Origin: JBKQHQ01 sp052148715
GTDB taxonomy: Bacteria; Pseudomonadota; Alphaproteobacteria; Rhizobiales; Xanthobacteraceae
NCBI GenBank assembly: GCA_052148715.1
Contig: JBKQHQ010000052.1
Span: 1-64,000 of the forward strand
Length of the DNA: 64,000 nucleotides
Reading direction: 5' to 3'
Shown: positions 1 to 9,283 of the stretch, piece by piece
How the letters are laid out: each line of letters opens with the position of its first letter
Numbering within the stretch: the first letter of the stretch is position 1
The notes under the pieces: model-generated
What the model was told of the DNA's origin: nothing
Database searches by the model: none
Seen by the model: only the letters and a program-made list of their open reading frames with translations
Program-made: the position numbers and the translations under genes

Positions 1-109
1 TGGCCGTTTCCTGGTGTTGTTCGGGCACCACGTCGGAAGGATTGAGCGCAGCGACGGCCAACGCGTCCGAAGCCTGATGGGTTCGCAACAGCTCAACCAA
101 CGCAATTCT

Positions 110-1516
<1,407 letters not shown>

Positions 1517-1800
1517 CGATCGAGAGTTATCACGGTCCTGGGCTGCATCACAATCGAGCAGCGGCAAGAAACCGGCGACGGCAGGTTTGGCTTGGCTCAG
1601 AGCGTCCTTCCAAGCCGGATGCCCCGGCCGTCGTAACGGTCGGCTGTGGTGCCCCAGGATGCCCCTGGCTACATTGACAAGGCGGATCGTAGGTAACCGC
1701 AGGACAGCAAGATCACTCGTCTGCCCGGTGCAGCGGATTTGGTACAATCGGTGCCGCAGGCATCAGCCTGCCCGAGGGCTGGCGCCTGCGCAAATCTAGC

Positions 1801-2034
1801 TTAAGCAGCCGGTCGGCTAAGTTTTCCCGAAGCATCGCGACGACGGCGGCGTGCGACGAGCGTCTGAAATTCGTAGTCGCATTCATGACAGGACCACGCA
1901 TGGCGGATATCACCGTTGCTCTCGCACTTTGAGGCTTCGGGAGCGACGATGAGGACGCCGCATTTCGGACAGGAAGGCCGCCCGGAGTATCGCTCGTGAG
2001 CGTAATTCATCGGCATAGCCACGGATACCATCAC
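1801..2034 (-). CDS. Small zinc-ribbon protein (hypothetical)
   Basis: A 77-residue protein of unknown function. It carries two Cys pairs, CPKC near residue 22 and CHEC near residue 50, spaced like a zinc ribbon, and ends in a basic Arg/Lys-rich tail (ARRRRRDASGK). A good Shine-Dalgarno sequence, AAGGAG, lies 8 nt before the GTG at 2034 and 11 nt before the adjacent ATG at 2031, so either may start translation. Short zinc-ribbon proteins of this style are common as hypotheticals in Bradyrhizobium relatives. The basic tail suggests nucleic-acid or protein binding, which is inference only. It may be a lone gene, 284 bp upstream of asnS on the same strand. Confidence 0.6.
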   Translation of the reverse strand: MMVSVAMPMNYAHERYSGRPSCPKCGVLIVAPEASKCESNGDIRHAWSCHECDYEFQTLVARRRRRDASGKLSRPAA

Positions 2035-2216
2035 AGGGAGTACTCCTTAAGTTCCCGAATCAGCGTGCAAAGCGTGCCCTTGGGGTGTGGCGACCCCGCG
2101 GTTCTCCCGCGGACATATTGTGAATCCGCCACTTACAATTGACGTATTTCACCTTCTGAAACACGCAGGAGACCTATCACTATCTGCTTCCCATGATCTC
2201 GGACCCACCTGAGCTA

Positions 2217-2426
2217 TTACGGGACCGGCATGCTCCTGTAGAGATCGGCCGCCTTGTCGATGAAGTCGCGCCACGCCTTGCTGCTCACGTCGACGGGCTG
2301 CTGACAGTAGGAGCAAACTACCGTATCGCTCGCTACAAGATCACGAAGCGGGTGAATGTCCGTCATGCCGCAATCCGGAACCAGATGCGGGATCGGCAGG
2401 CGGACAAAATCGAAGGCCGTGGGCAT
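2217..2426 (-). CDS. Small CxxC protein (hypothetical)
   Basis: A 69-residue protein of unknown function. It contains one clear CxxC pair (CSYCQQPVDVSS, near residue 38) and a single Cys near residue 19, so at most half a zinc site is visible. The C-terminal helix (WRDFIDKAADLYRS) looks like folded protein rather than random translation. A Shine-Dalgarno-like GAGGGAG sits just before the ATG at 2426. It is one of three short Cys-motif genes within 1.2 kb, and no function can be assigned. Confidence 0.45.
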   Translation of the reverse strand: MPTAFDFVRLPIPHLVPDCGMTDIHPLRDLVASDTVVCSYCQQPVDVSSKAWRDFIDKAADLYRSMPVP

Positions 2427-2808
2427 GTTCTCCCTCTGGACTTCGTAGGGCTCTACAACGAAGGCCCCTGGGAACCTCCCAGCTGCCTCGAGTCACCTCG
2501 TTTCCTGCCCGGAAAGGTCCTCACCACCTGAATACATGCAAAGCTCGAGCCACGTGCCGCGTTAAGATCTCGGCCAAATTGCAGTCGATCAGGGCGTTGG
2601 GTCCAAAAGCCGATCGGCGCGATAAGCCATTATTCGATAGCGAGACCCGGTCGGCGATGGTTCCTGCCTTGTTTCCGGAAGGCGCACACACCAGTTATCA
2701 AACCAAGGGGCGCCGGGTAACGGCCCCGAGTGGTCAATTCCCGATCGGCGCCCCGTTGCTAGCGGACGGCCGCTGCTCTCACACCGAAGCGTGTCGGGAA
2801 GCTAACCC
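2427..2808. other. Intergenic region between divergent small genes
   Basis: This stretch separates two divergently transcribed small Cys-motif genes and must hold both of their promoters if both are real. Reading frames here (for example plus-strand 2579-2887) have no family resemblance and overlap the next gene. I see no tRNA, repeat or convincing terminator. Confidence 0.5.
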
Positions 2809-3015
2809 ATGCCCAATGAAAGACTCTTGCCAGAGCGCGACGCCGGGTCGACAGGTCCAATCTGCCCTTTGTGCGCCAAGCCAATGAAGCTGATTCGAAT
2901 CGATCGAGTCATTTTCAGCTACGATATGGATGATCACTTGTTTGTCTGCATCGAGTGCGGAACGAAGCTCACACGACCCGCACAAAGAAGCCTGGGCGCT
3001 ACCAGGCACGCGTGA
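2809..3015 (+). CDS. Small zinc-ribbon protein (hypothetical)
   Basis: A 68-residue protein of unknown function with two Cys pairs: CPLC near residue 19, then about 25 residues to CIEC near residue 47. This is a compact zinc-ribbon layout, and the intervening segment (MKLIRIDRVIFSYDMDDHLF) has alternating hydrophobics typical of beta strands. Similar short proteins are widespread hypotheticals in Bradyrhizobium and Rhodopseudomonas. Only a weak purine-rich site (GGGAAG) precedes the ATG. The surrounding DNA looks lower in GC than most of the window, which fits an accessory patch. Confidence 0.55.
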   Translation: MPNERLLPERDAGSTGPICPLCAKPMKLIRIDRVIFSYDMDDHLFVCIECGTKLTRPAQRSLGATRHA

Positions 3016-3529
3016 AGCGCCCAATCCCGCGCGGCGTATTCCCATTCCATGCGGCGATCGCTTGGTATTCATGCTCATCGCCCTTCGCCTTAATCTGGCG
3101 CCGCCAATCGCGGCAGATAAGGTGTAGGCGGAGACCCTCTCGTCATTCAAATGAATGAGGCCTAGCGATTCATAGCGACGTATGTTAAAGAGGCGATCAC
3201 GTCCTTGGCGCCCTGCAACTGCAAACGGGCCGTCTCCTCCGGAAGGGGGCATGGCCGGTTGAAATTGATGCAGATATCTGCCCGCGGAATAGTTTGGTGA
3301 GCCGTCCAATGCGCTTGGCAAGAGCAATAATCGACGCGGGCCGGGGACATTCGTGCGTGAGCCTTGGACAACCAAAGGCTGCGCTTGTGCTGGCGAAAAT
3401 GGACGCCCTCGGCATCGCCGCTGTTTTTTCGCTGTATTATCAGCGAACGCTACCGTCTGAACGACGCTAATAAGTTGCGAGAGGGCCAAGCCCCCTTCGA
3501 GCCCAGAGCCGGGCTTCAGAGCCCCAAGG
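3016..3529. other. Gene-poor intergenic stretch
   Basis: About 0.5 kb between the convergent zinc-ribbon and metallo-beta-lactamase-fold genes. The only reading frame with protein-like composition is minus-strand 3162-3371 (69 codons, TTG start, no clear ribosome binding site), which I do not call. No repeat or RNA gene was recognised. Confidence 0.45.
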
Positions 3530-4384
3530 CTAATGCCCCGGCAGCACGAGAATTTTTGGTTTCGTCGGGAGCGTCGTCTTCGACACCACGATCGAAGGCG
3601 TATCGGCATACTCGACATCCCAGTCCTCGCGCACCCGCGATAGGAACCGGTTGAGCGTGTACGAGCTGAAATAGTGCATGGGGATCATGATCGGCGCCTT
3701 CAACGACTGCAGCACCTCGATCATGCCCTCGAGATCGAGCGTGTAGCTGCCGTCGACCGGCACCATGACGACGTCGATGCGGCCGATCTCGTCGAGCTGT
3801 TGCTGAGTCAGCGTGTGGTGCAGGTGGCCAAGATGGGCGATGCACAGGTTTGCCAGCTCGAAGATGAAGATCGAGTTGCCGTGCCGCTCGGTGCCGCCGC
3901 CCCAATCGCGGATGTTGGTCGGCACGTTGCGCACCCGCACGTCTTTGTACTGCAAGTCGTGCCGCGCCGGCGCCTCGTCGGCGGACCAGCCGCGCAGCAC
4001 GAATTGGATGCCGGGGTCGGGATGGTCGGTGTAATGGGTTGAATGCGCGTGGTTCATGGTCGCGATGTCGGGCAGGATCGGCGGCCGGACGTAGTCGTTG
4101 TAGTCGGTGGCAATGCGCACGAGCTGCGGGCTTTCGATCAGAAAGGTCGCGTGCCCAATATAGGTGATGCGCGCCTGGTCGGCATTGAGCGCCGCCAAGC
4201 GCAGCGCCGCCGGGACGATTCGCGGCGCGTCGGATGCGACGAGGCCGGGGCAGTTTTCGCGCATCTCGGGTTTTGTCGCCGCCGGCGCGTCCTGGCTCCT
4301 GCCCGCTGTAACGGATGCGCCGAGCCAAAGGACCAGAGCGGCGAGCCCCGCCAGCGGCGTTTCAAGACGGACAACCCGGATCAT
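3530..4384 (-). CDS. Exported metallo-beta-lactamase-fold hydrolase (UlaG-like)
   Basis: A 284-residue protein with an N-terminal signal sequence (hydrophobic segment about residues 9-30), so it is probably periplasmic. The metallo-beta-lactamase core starts at ITYIGHATFLIES, the typical first strand of the UlaG/MBL-fold hydrolase group. A His-rich metal-binding stretch, HAHSTHYTDHP, takes the place of the classical HxHxDH motif and is spaced differently. Further candidate ligands are HLGHLHH, PVDGSYTLD and PMHYFSS. The substrate cannot be predicted; relatives include phosphodiesterases and lactonases. It stands alone on the minus strand with no obvious operon partner. Confidence 0.8.
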   Translation of the reverse strand: MIRVVRLETPLAGLAALVLWLGASVTAGRSQDAPAATKPEMRENCPGLVASDAPRIVPAALRLAALNADQARITYIGHATFLIESPQLVRIATDYNDYVRPPILPDIATMNHAHSTHYTDHPDPGIQFVLRGWSADEAPARHDLQYKDVRVRNVPTNIRDWGGGTERHGNSIFIFELANLCIAHLGHLHHTLTQQQLDEIGRIDVVMVPVDGSYTLDLEGMIEVLQSLKAPIMIPMHYFSSYTLNRFLSRVREDWDVEYADTPSIVVSKTTLPTKPKILVLPGH

Positions 4385-4527
4385 CCGGCGCCCCCATGCT
4401 ATTGCGCTGCAGCATTCTACCTGCGCTTAGGGGGAAGTAACAGGGACGCGGCGCCTCACGCCTGTGTGATCGGAAGGCGGAGCGACGGAGAGTCAGACGA
4501 CCGGGGCCGCCGTCGGTCGTCCGATGA

Positions 4528-5451
4528 TCACCGCATCGACGTGATCAGTCCCTTCGGCGTCACCACGATCCAGCGGCCGTCCTGCCGCAGGACGTTCTCG
4601 ACCCGCCCAAGACCCGGCAGTTGCGTGCCGGGAATCACGTCGAACGCGCCGAGCGGGCTCTCGACCAGTGCATGACCGCGATAGACATCGCGGATGAACC
4701 AGCCGTCGAGCGCCTTCCCGGGCATCTTGACGTCCGCCGGCTGTGCGGCGCGGTTGTCCGGGATCGATCCGGTCGTATCCGGTGCCCCGGCGGGTGCCGC
4801 GGCCGGCAGGGGTGTTGCCGGCCGGTGGTCGAGCCGATCGACCGTCTCGGAGATTTTGGCGAACTTGGCGGTGAGCTCGCTCTGGGTGCGCTCGGCCCGG
4901 TCGAACCGATCGGCCATGCGGGTCAATTGCGCGGTAGCGGTGCGGTTCGCCGCCTCGAGGCTTGCGCGCAGCGCGGCCACTTGCGAGCTGAGCTGCGCGA
5001 CGCTGTCGGTCAATGTCTTGCTTTGAGCGAAGCCGCTGTCCGGCGCGCTAATCGCCCAAATCCCGCTCAGGCCGGCACTCGCCAGCGATCCGATCAAGGA
5101 GCCGAGCACGGCGGCCCCCGCGACGGCTGCCGCCAGCAGTGCAAATCGGCTCGTTGGCGGCTTGCCACCCTGAGCCGATGGCTCGTCGGCCTGCTTGCCG
5201 AGCTTCGGTTCCGGCGCAGCGGATTGCGCCTTCGTCGCCGCAGGCGGCTCGAGTTTGGGCTGCGTCGCCGCCGCGGCTCCCGCGACCAGCGTTCGGGCCA
5301 TGGCGGCCCAATCCGGCTTCGGTGCTTCCATCGCCGGAGCGCTTTTTGGCAGTCCGACCGAAGCCGACGCCGCGGCCATCTCGGCGTTCGCTGCCGGCGG
5401 TGCGTCCGCCGGTCCGGTCGTCCCCTGCGGGAAATCTACGCGCTTACTCAT
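4528..5451 (-). CDS. Membrane-anchored coiled-coil protein (hypothetical)
   Basis: A 307-residue protein. Residues 1-100 are an Ala/Pro-rich, probably disordered cytoplasmic tail. A single transmembrane segment (about 103-128, AAAVAGAAVLGSLIGSLASA) follows, then a predicted coiled coil (about 145-208, rich in Leu/Ala heptads). The folded C-terminal part includes GWFIRDVYRGHALVESPLG and FDVIPGTQLPGLGRVENV. This architecture (disordered tail, one TM, periplasmic coiled coil, small C-terminal domain) is a recurring hypothetical in Rhizobiales. A role in the cell envelope is inferred from topology only. It is upstream of the metallo-beta-lactamase-fold gene on the same strand, 143 bp away. Confidence 0.8.
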   Translation of the reverse strand: MSKRVDFPQGTTGPADAPPAANAEMAAASASVGLPKSAPAMEAPKPDWAAMARTLVAGAAAATQPKLEPPAATKAQSAAPEPKLGKQADEPSAQGGKPPTSRFALLAAAVAGAAVLGSLIGSLASAGLSGIWAISAPDSGFAQSKTLTDSVAQLSSQVAALRASLEAANRTATAQLTRMADRFDRAERTQSELTAKFAKISETVDRLDHRPATPLPAAAPAGAPDTTGSIPDNRAAQPADVKMPGKALDGWFIRDVYRGHALVESPLGAFDVIPGTQLPGLGRVENVLRQDGRWIVVTPKGLITSMR

Positions 5452-5577
5452 TGTCCGATCCCCGAATACATCTCACTAATCGGTAACGATGATCCAGTTA
5501 CCAACGGGTTACTTCGGGGCCGGAAATCGACTGAACGGCCGCTTTTGCGCTCCGAGGCCAAGGCATAAGATGTTGAT

Positions 5578-5871
5578 ATGGCCACGCGCTCAAACACCGC
5601 GCCGATGGAGCAGTTTTTGACCTGGGTCTCGCGCGCGCCCCGCACCTACGGGGAGGCGATGGAGGCCTGGCGGACGAACTGCCCGCGCATGACGGTCTGG
5701 GAGGATGCCGTCAGCGACGGATTGGTCCGCGTCGAGCGCGGCGGTTCGATGAAGGAGGGGCGGGTTGTCCTGACCGCGCGAGGGCAACCGGCGCTCGCGA
5801 CCGACGCGTTGGCCGGCGGGCCATTGTCCAAGGACGGGGCACGCGCCTTTGGGACCCGGCACCTGACCTGA
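5578..5871 (+). CDS. Conserved hypothetical protein
   Basis: A 97-residue protein. The central segment (FLTWVSRAPRTYGEAMEAW followed by CPRMTVWEDAVSDGLV) resembles a conserved Bradyrhizobiaceae hypothetical family, and the pattern recalls a small winged-helix fold ending in a beta hairpin (GRVVLTARGQ). DNA binding is possible but unproven. It is divergent from the coiled-coil membrane protein upstream and convergent with the DUF1345 gene. Function unknown. Confidence 0.7.
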   Translation: MATRSNTAPMEQFLTWVSRAPRTYGEAMEAWRTNCPRMTVWEDAVSDGLVRVERGGSMKEGRVVLTARGQPALATDALAGGPLSKDGARAFGTRHLT

Positions 5872-5919
5872 GCACGGCAGTGGTGCCTTCGTTCAAGCTT
5901 CGCTGCCGAAAGGGCCGTG

Positions 5920-6627
5920 TCAGATCGCGCTCGCCGCGATGTTGACCGTCAGTGCCAAGAGCGCGACGTTGAAGAAGAACGAGACGATGCCATGCGCCGC
6001 CACCGTGCGGCGGATCTCTCGCGCGGTGACGCCCACGTCGGAGACCTGCGACGTCATGCCGATGACGAACGAGAAATAGACGAAGTCCCAATAGTCCGGT
6101 TCGCCGCCGCCCGGAAACAATAGTCCGCCGCCTTTTCCGCCATTCTCCTCGTAGAACTCTTGCGCGTAGTGAAGCGCAAAGATCGTATGGATGAACGCCC
6201 ACGACAGCGCGATCGTCAGCGTCGCCAGAACGAGGGACAGCGGCTTGCGCTCCGCCACATGGGCCGGCGTGGAGCCGAGCTCGAGGATGATGGCGCCCAG
6301 GCTCGCGAGCGCCGCCGCAACCGTCAGCGCGAGAATCGTGAACTGGCCCTCGTCCTCCGCCGCGGCGCGGCGCCGCAGATGTTCGACATCGGAGCGCGCC
6401 ATCAACTCGTAGGCGAGCACCAGATAAAGAGCGACACCGGTATTCCAGCCGGTCAGAAGCCTAGTCGGCAATGGCCAGGCGTGCGGTATCAGTAGGGTGA
6501 TCACGATGCCGATGAGGGTTGATGCGAATAGCCGCGGCCGGTGGCGGATCACGCGCCAAAGCCGCCAAAGAGCGATCCGGGAACGTCGAAAGGAACGAGC
6601 CTTGTGCATCCCGCTCTTCGAGCGCAT
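5920..6627 (-). CDS. DUF1345 family membrane protein
   Basis: A 235-residue integral inner-membrane protein with about five hydrophobic segments (near residues 36-56, 60-75, 95-117, 127-150 and 205-230). The stretch PDYWDFVYFSFVIGMTSQVSDV is the hallmark of the DUF1345 family. The Arg-rich N-terminus before the first membrane segment would be cytoplasmic. Met7 is an alternative start. No biochemical function is established for the family. It is divergent from mtgA. Confidence 0.88.
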   Translation of the reverse strand: MRSKSGMHKARSFRRSRIALWRLWRVIRHRPRLFASTLIGIVITLLIPHAWPLPTRLLTGWNTGVALYLVLAYELMARSDVEHLRRRAAAEDEGQFTILALTVAAALASLGAIILELGSTPAHVAERKPLSLVLATLTIALSWAFIHTIFALHYAQEFYEENGGKGGGLLFPGGGEPDYWDFVYFSFVIGMTSQVSDVGVTAREIRRTVAAHGIVSFFFNVALLALTVNIAASAI

Positions 6628-6736
6628 TGCGCGCGCCGACGCAAGCGGAGTCCGCGCGCTTGGCCGGGCTTGACCCCCGCGGCACCTCTGGGCAAATGCA
6701 AGCCCTCATTGGCTCGGCCAGAGAAGCTCGCCACCC

Positions 6737-7480
6737 ATGTCTTGGAGCACGGTCAAGGATTATTGGCGTACGGCGTTTCCGTTCGTGCGCGCCGCCGTCA
6801 TCTTCCTGCTGATTCTCGTGCTTCTGCCGTACCTGTTGACGCCGCTCTATCTGCTCGTGCAGCCGGTCTCCACCCTGATGCTGTGGCGCTCGATCAAGGG
6901 CGCGCGCGTCGAGCGCAGCTTCCTGCCGATCGGGCAAATGGCCCCGAGCCTGCCGCTCGCCGTCTCGGTCGCCGAGGACGCCCGCTTCTGCACGCATCAC
7001 GGCATCGATTGGGACAGTTTGCGCGAGGCAATGGCCGATGCCGAGGATTCCGGCGAGGTGCGCGGCGCCTCGACCATCACCCAGCAGACGGCCAAGAACC
7101 TGTTTCTTTGGCAGGGACGCAGCTTCATCCGTAAAGGGCTCGAGTTTCCCCTGGCGCTCTGGATCGACCTCGTGCTGCCCAAGCGCCGCATCATGGAGAT
7201 CTATCTCAACATCGCCGAATGGGGGCCGAATGGAGAGTTCGGCGCGGAGGCCGCGGCGCGCCGGGCGTTCGGCAAGTCGGCGCGAAACCTGTCGCCCCGT
7301 GAAGCGGCCTTGCTCGCGGCCGCGCTCCCGAACCCGGTGCGACGCAATCCCCGCCAGCCCGGCCCCGGCCTGCGCCGCCTTGCCGGCATCTACGAGATCC
7401 GCGCGAGCCGCTCGCCTTCGGTTGATGCGTGCGTGCGGACCCAACGCAGCCCTGGCCTTGGGCAGAATGTTGCCCTATAA
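6737..7480 (+). CDS. mtgA: Monofunctional biosynthetic peptidoglycan transglycosylase
   Basis: Polymerises lipid II into glycan strands at the inner membrane and belongs to the GT51 family without a transpeptidase domain. The 247-residue protein has an N-terminal membrane anchor (about residues 17-48). The GT51 motifs follow in order: EDARFCTHHGID, with the catalytic Glu; RGASTITQQTAKNLFLW; the lysine-rich RKGLEFPLALWID region; and EIYLNIAEWG. Its length and domain content match MtgA. It is followed 82 nt later by rpmF on the same strand, an adjacency also seen in related genomes. The last 30 residues after RLAGIYEIRA are poorly conserved, but I see no clear frameshift. Confidence 0.95.
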   Translation: MSWSTVKDYWRTAFPFVRAAVIFLLILVLLPYLLTPLYLLVQPVSTLMLWRSIKGARVERSFLPIGQMAPSLPLAVSVAEDARFCTHHGIDWDSLREAMADAEDSGEVRGASTITQQTAKNLFLWQGRSFIRKGLEFPLALWIDLVLPKRRIMEIYLNIAEWGPNGEFGAEAAARRAFGKSARNLSPREAALLAAALPNPVRRNPRQPGPGLRRLAGIYEIRASRSPSVDACVRTQRSPGLGQNVAL

Positions 7481-7562
7481 GCCGCGCCTCGCGATCGATC
7501 TTGTCTGGCCGCGCACCGCCGCGCCGGCAAATGGTTAAGGGAACGACGAGGAGACCAATCCC

Positions 7563-7748
7563 ATGGCTGTGCCGAAGCGAAAAACTTCGCCATCACGACG
7601 GGGCATGCGCCGCTCCGCCGACGCGCTCAAGGCGCCGACCTATGTCGAGGACAAGGATTCGGGCGAACTGCGGCGACCGCACCACATCGACCTGAAGAGC
7701 GGCATGTACAGAGGCCGGCAGGTGCTCAAGCTGAAAACGGAAGCCTAG
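7563..7748 (+). CDS. rpmF: 50S ribosomal protein L32
   Basis: Structural protein of the large ribosomal subunit. The 61-residue sequence starts MAVPKRKTSPSRRGMRRS, the universal L32 signature, and ends GRQVLKLKTEA. The CxxC zinc-binding pairs found in some L32 versions are absent, so this is the zinc-independent form usual in alphaproteobacteria. A purine-rich ribosome binding site (GAGGAG) precedes the ATG. It is downstream of mtgA. Confidence 0.98.
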   Translation: MAVPKRKTSPSRRGMRRSADALKAPTYVEDKDSGELRRPHHIDLKSGMYRGRQVLKLKTEA

Positions 7749-8087
7749 ATCTCATCCGGTTCCCGCCACGACCTTGTGGGCGCGGAAACCGTGGGCCGCG
7801 AAGAGTTTACGGCATTGGCGTCGGCGGATGAGCCTTACGGCCGGCGCCGGTGAAGGTGGGCGCCCTCACAAGACCTTCACTTGAGCAACCTGGAGGCGGC
7901 GCCGGGCACGACAGTCCGGCCCAATCGAAGCCTTCCTCGCGCAATCTCCAATCGTTTGGCGCGTCGCCTTCCACTGTGATCGCTGTCACAGCGATATCCC
8001 GAGCGACATGAACACATGCGCCGGCTGAACGGACCTCGGTCGTTCGGCGTGCGGGGCGCGTGTTGCATCGCAAGTGGGAAGGATGTG
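7749..8087. other. Intergenic region after rpmF
   Basis: About 340 bp between rpmF and the GAD-like gene. An imperfect GC-rich hairpin (GGTTCCCGCCAC paired loosely with GTGGGCGCGGAAACC, about 7757-7790) directly follows rpmF and could terminate it, but no T-run follows. A minus-strand reading frame here is not convincing as a gene. Confidence 0.35.
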
Positions 8088-8771
8088 ATGAAGTCAAGAG
8101 AAGAGATTATCAGCGGCAACTACCGTTACTTTCTTGAGTCCGGCGCACCCTATGAAGGAGCCCGTGCATTCGACCCTTTGTGCATGGACCGGACCAAGGG
8201 CCTGGTGCCGGATATGCTGCGCGCGTTCTGGCGGACATACGGCTTGGGAACGAGCCACAAGGGCCTCGTGCAATTCTGCGATCCGCAAGAGCTTGCGTTC
8301 AGTCTCGAGGAGATTCTCGGCGACGATCCGGAATTTCGCCCGACGGAGTCCGTGGTCTACGCGTATACGGCCTTCGGCAAGCTCTGCGTCTGGAATTCAC
8401 GATGGGGCATGCTGTCGATCGATCTGCCCTATCTGCGTGTCGTTCCATTCCGCAACGGCGCTTCGCCGTCAGGGCTCGATTGGGACGAGACCCTGGCCTC
8501 GGCTTTGGCGAGCCTCGGGTTCAATACATGCGACCGGCGCGATACGCGCAACCATCCGCTGTTCGAGCGCGCGGTCAAGGAGTTCGGCCGCCTTGCGTTC
8601 GGCGAAGTCTACGGCTTCTTCCCGGCGATTGGGCTCGGCGGCGCGCCCGAGTTGAAGAACCTGCAACGCGTCCAGGCGTCGGTGCATTTCTCGATCCTCG
8701 CCGAGCTCGGTCCCTTCACGCTGATGGATGCTACGCATTATCCGCCGCGGCCGCTCCGCCAGATCGGCTGA
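8088..8771 (+). CDS. GAD-like / DUF1851 domain protein (Tdi1-like immunity family)
   Basis: A 227-residue cytoplasmic protein. The N-terminal half (FLESGAPYEGARAF through WRTYGLGTSHKGLVQFCDP) is a GAD-like domain, and the C-terminal part (FGEVYGFFPAIGLGGAPELKN, then VHFSILAELGPF) is a DUF1851 domain. This pairing is known from Tdi1-type immunity proteins that neutralise type VI secretion DNase effectors in Agrobacterium. I chose the ATG at 8088 because GGAAGG lies 5 nt upstream and the preceding 24 in-frame codons are not conserved. No toxin, VgrG, Hcp or other secretion gene is adjacent, so it would be an orphan immunity gene. The role is inferred from the family. Confidence 0.8.
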   Translation: MKSREEIISGNYRYFLESGAPYEGARAFDPLCMDRTKGLVPDMLRAFWRTYGLGTSHKGLVQFCDPQELAFSLEEILGDDPEFRPTESVVYAYTAFGKLCVWNSRWGMLSIDLPYLRVVPFRNGASPSGLDWDETLASALASLGFNTCDRRDTRNHPLFERAVKEFGRLAFGEVYGFFPAIGLGGAPELKNLQRVQASVHFSILAELGPFTLMDATHYPPRPLRQIG

Positions 8772-8785
8772 GCGACGCAACGCGA

Positions 8786-9109
8786 TCAGATATCACGCAC
8801 GCAGATTGTTCCGATCGAGCCGCCGCTGACGCGGCTGGCGAAAGCATAGACCGCCGCCGCCGCATCCGGCTCCGCCCGGCGGCGTTCGCGGGTTTGCGGC
8901 ATCTGGGCTGCCGTAGCGATGAGATGCGCAAGAAAGGCGGCCGCAGGGCGGCCCGTCACGCGCGAGCGTCCGTCCGCCGGGGCGATCGGGATGACCGCCA
9001 GCGATGTTTGCGGGGAGGGCCGCTCCGGCCCCTCAGTTGCACTCGATGATCGGCCTGCAGCCCGCGGCGCGCCGGGCAATGCGCCTTGGATCCTCGCGAT
9101 CGGCTTCAT
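8786..9109 (-). CDS. Small conserved hypothetical protein
   Basis: A 107-residue protein. A strong Shine-Dalgarno AGGAGG lies 5 nt before the ATG at 9109, which supports translation. The conserved-looking core is TGRPAAAFLAHLIATAAQM followed by PQTRERRRAEPDAAAAVY. This pattern recalls a recurrent Rhizobiales hypothetical with a helix, a PQTR.RRRAEP motif and a second helix. The N-terminal 50 residues are Ala/Pro/Ser-rich. It converges on the GAD-like gene with only 14 bp between them. Function unknown. Confidence 0.65.
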   Translation of the reverse strand: MKPIARIQGALPGAPRAAGRSSSATEGPERPSPQTSLAVIPIAPADGRSRVTGRPAAAFLAHLIATAAQMPQTRERRRAEPDAAAAVYAFASRVSGGSIGTICVRDI

Positions 9110-9283
9110 CCTCGCCTCCTGTCCCGTTTCGGGATCGGTTAATTTTCAATGAAGGAGCGTCGCAAGCAGCGTGCCAAGCGGAAAGTGCGCTTGGTTTCCA
9201 GATTGTTTAGAGGTTTCTACCTATTCTCGGCCGTTCCGCGCCACATCACCCGCAACCCGTGGCCTTCCCAAAAAGGGACAACC

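Noticed and set aside
3162..3371. Possible 69-residue minus-strand gene
   Set aside because: Composition is protein-like, but the start is TTG, no ribosome binding site is seen and no family was recognised.
2779..3618. Minus-strand open frame of 279 codons
   Set aside because: It overlaps a better-supported zinc-ribbon gene and the end of the MBL-fold gene, and its composition is Ser/Arg-rich without domains.
7038..7538. Possible frameshift at the 3-prime end of mtgA
   Set aside because: The catalytic domain is complete and the variable C-terminal tail reads plausibly in the original frame.
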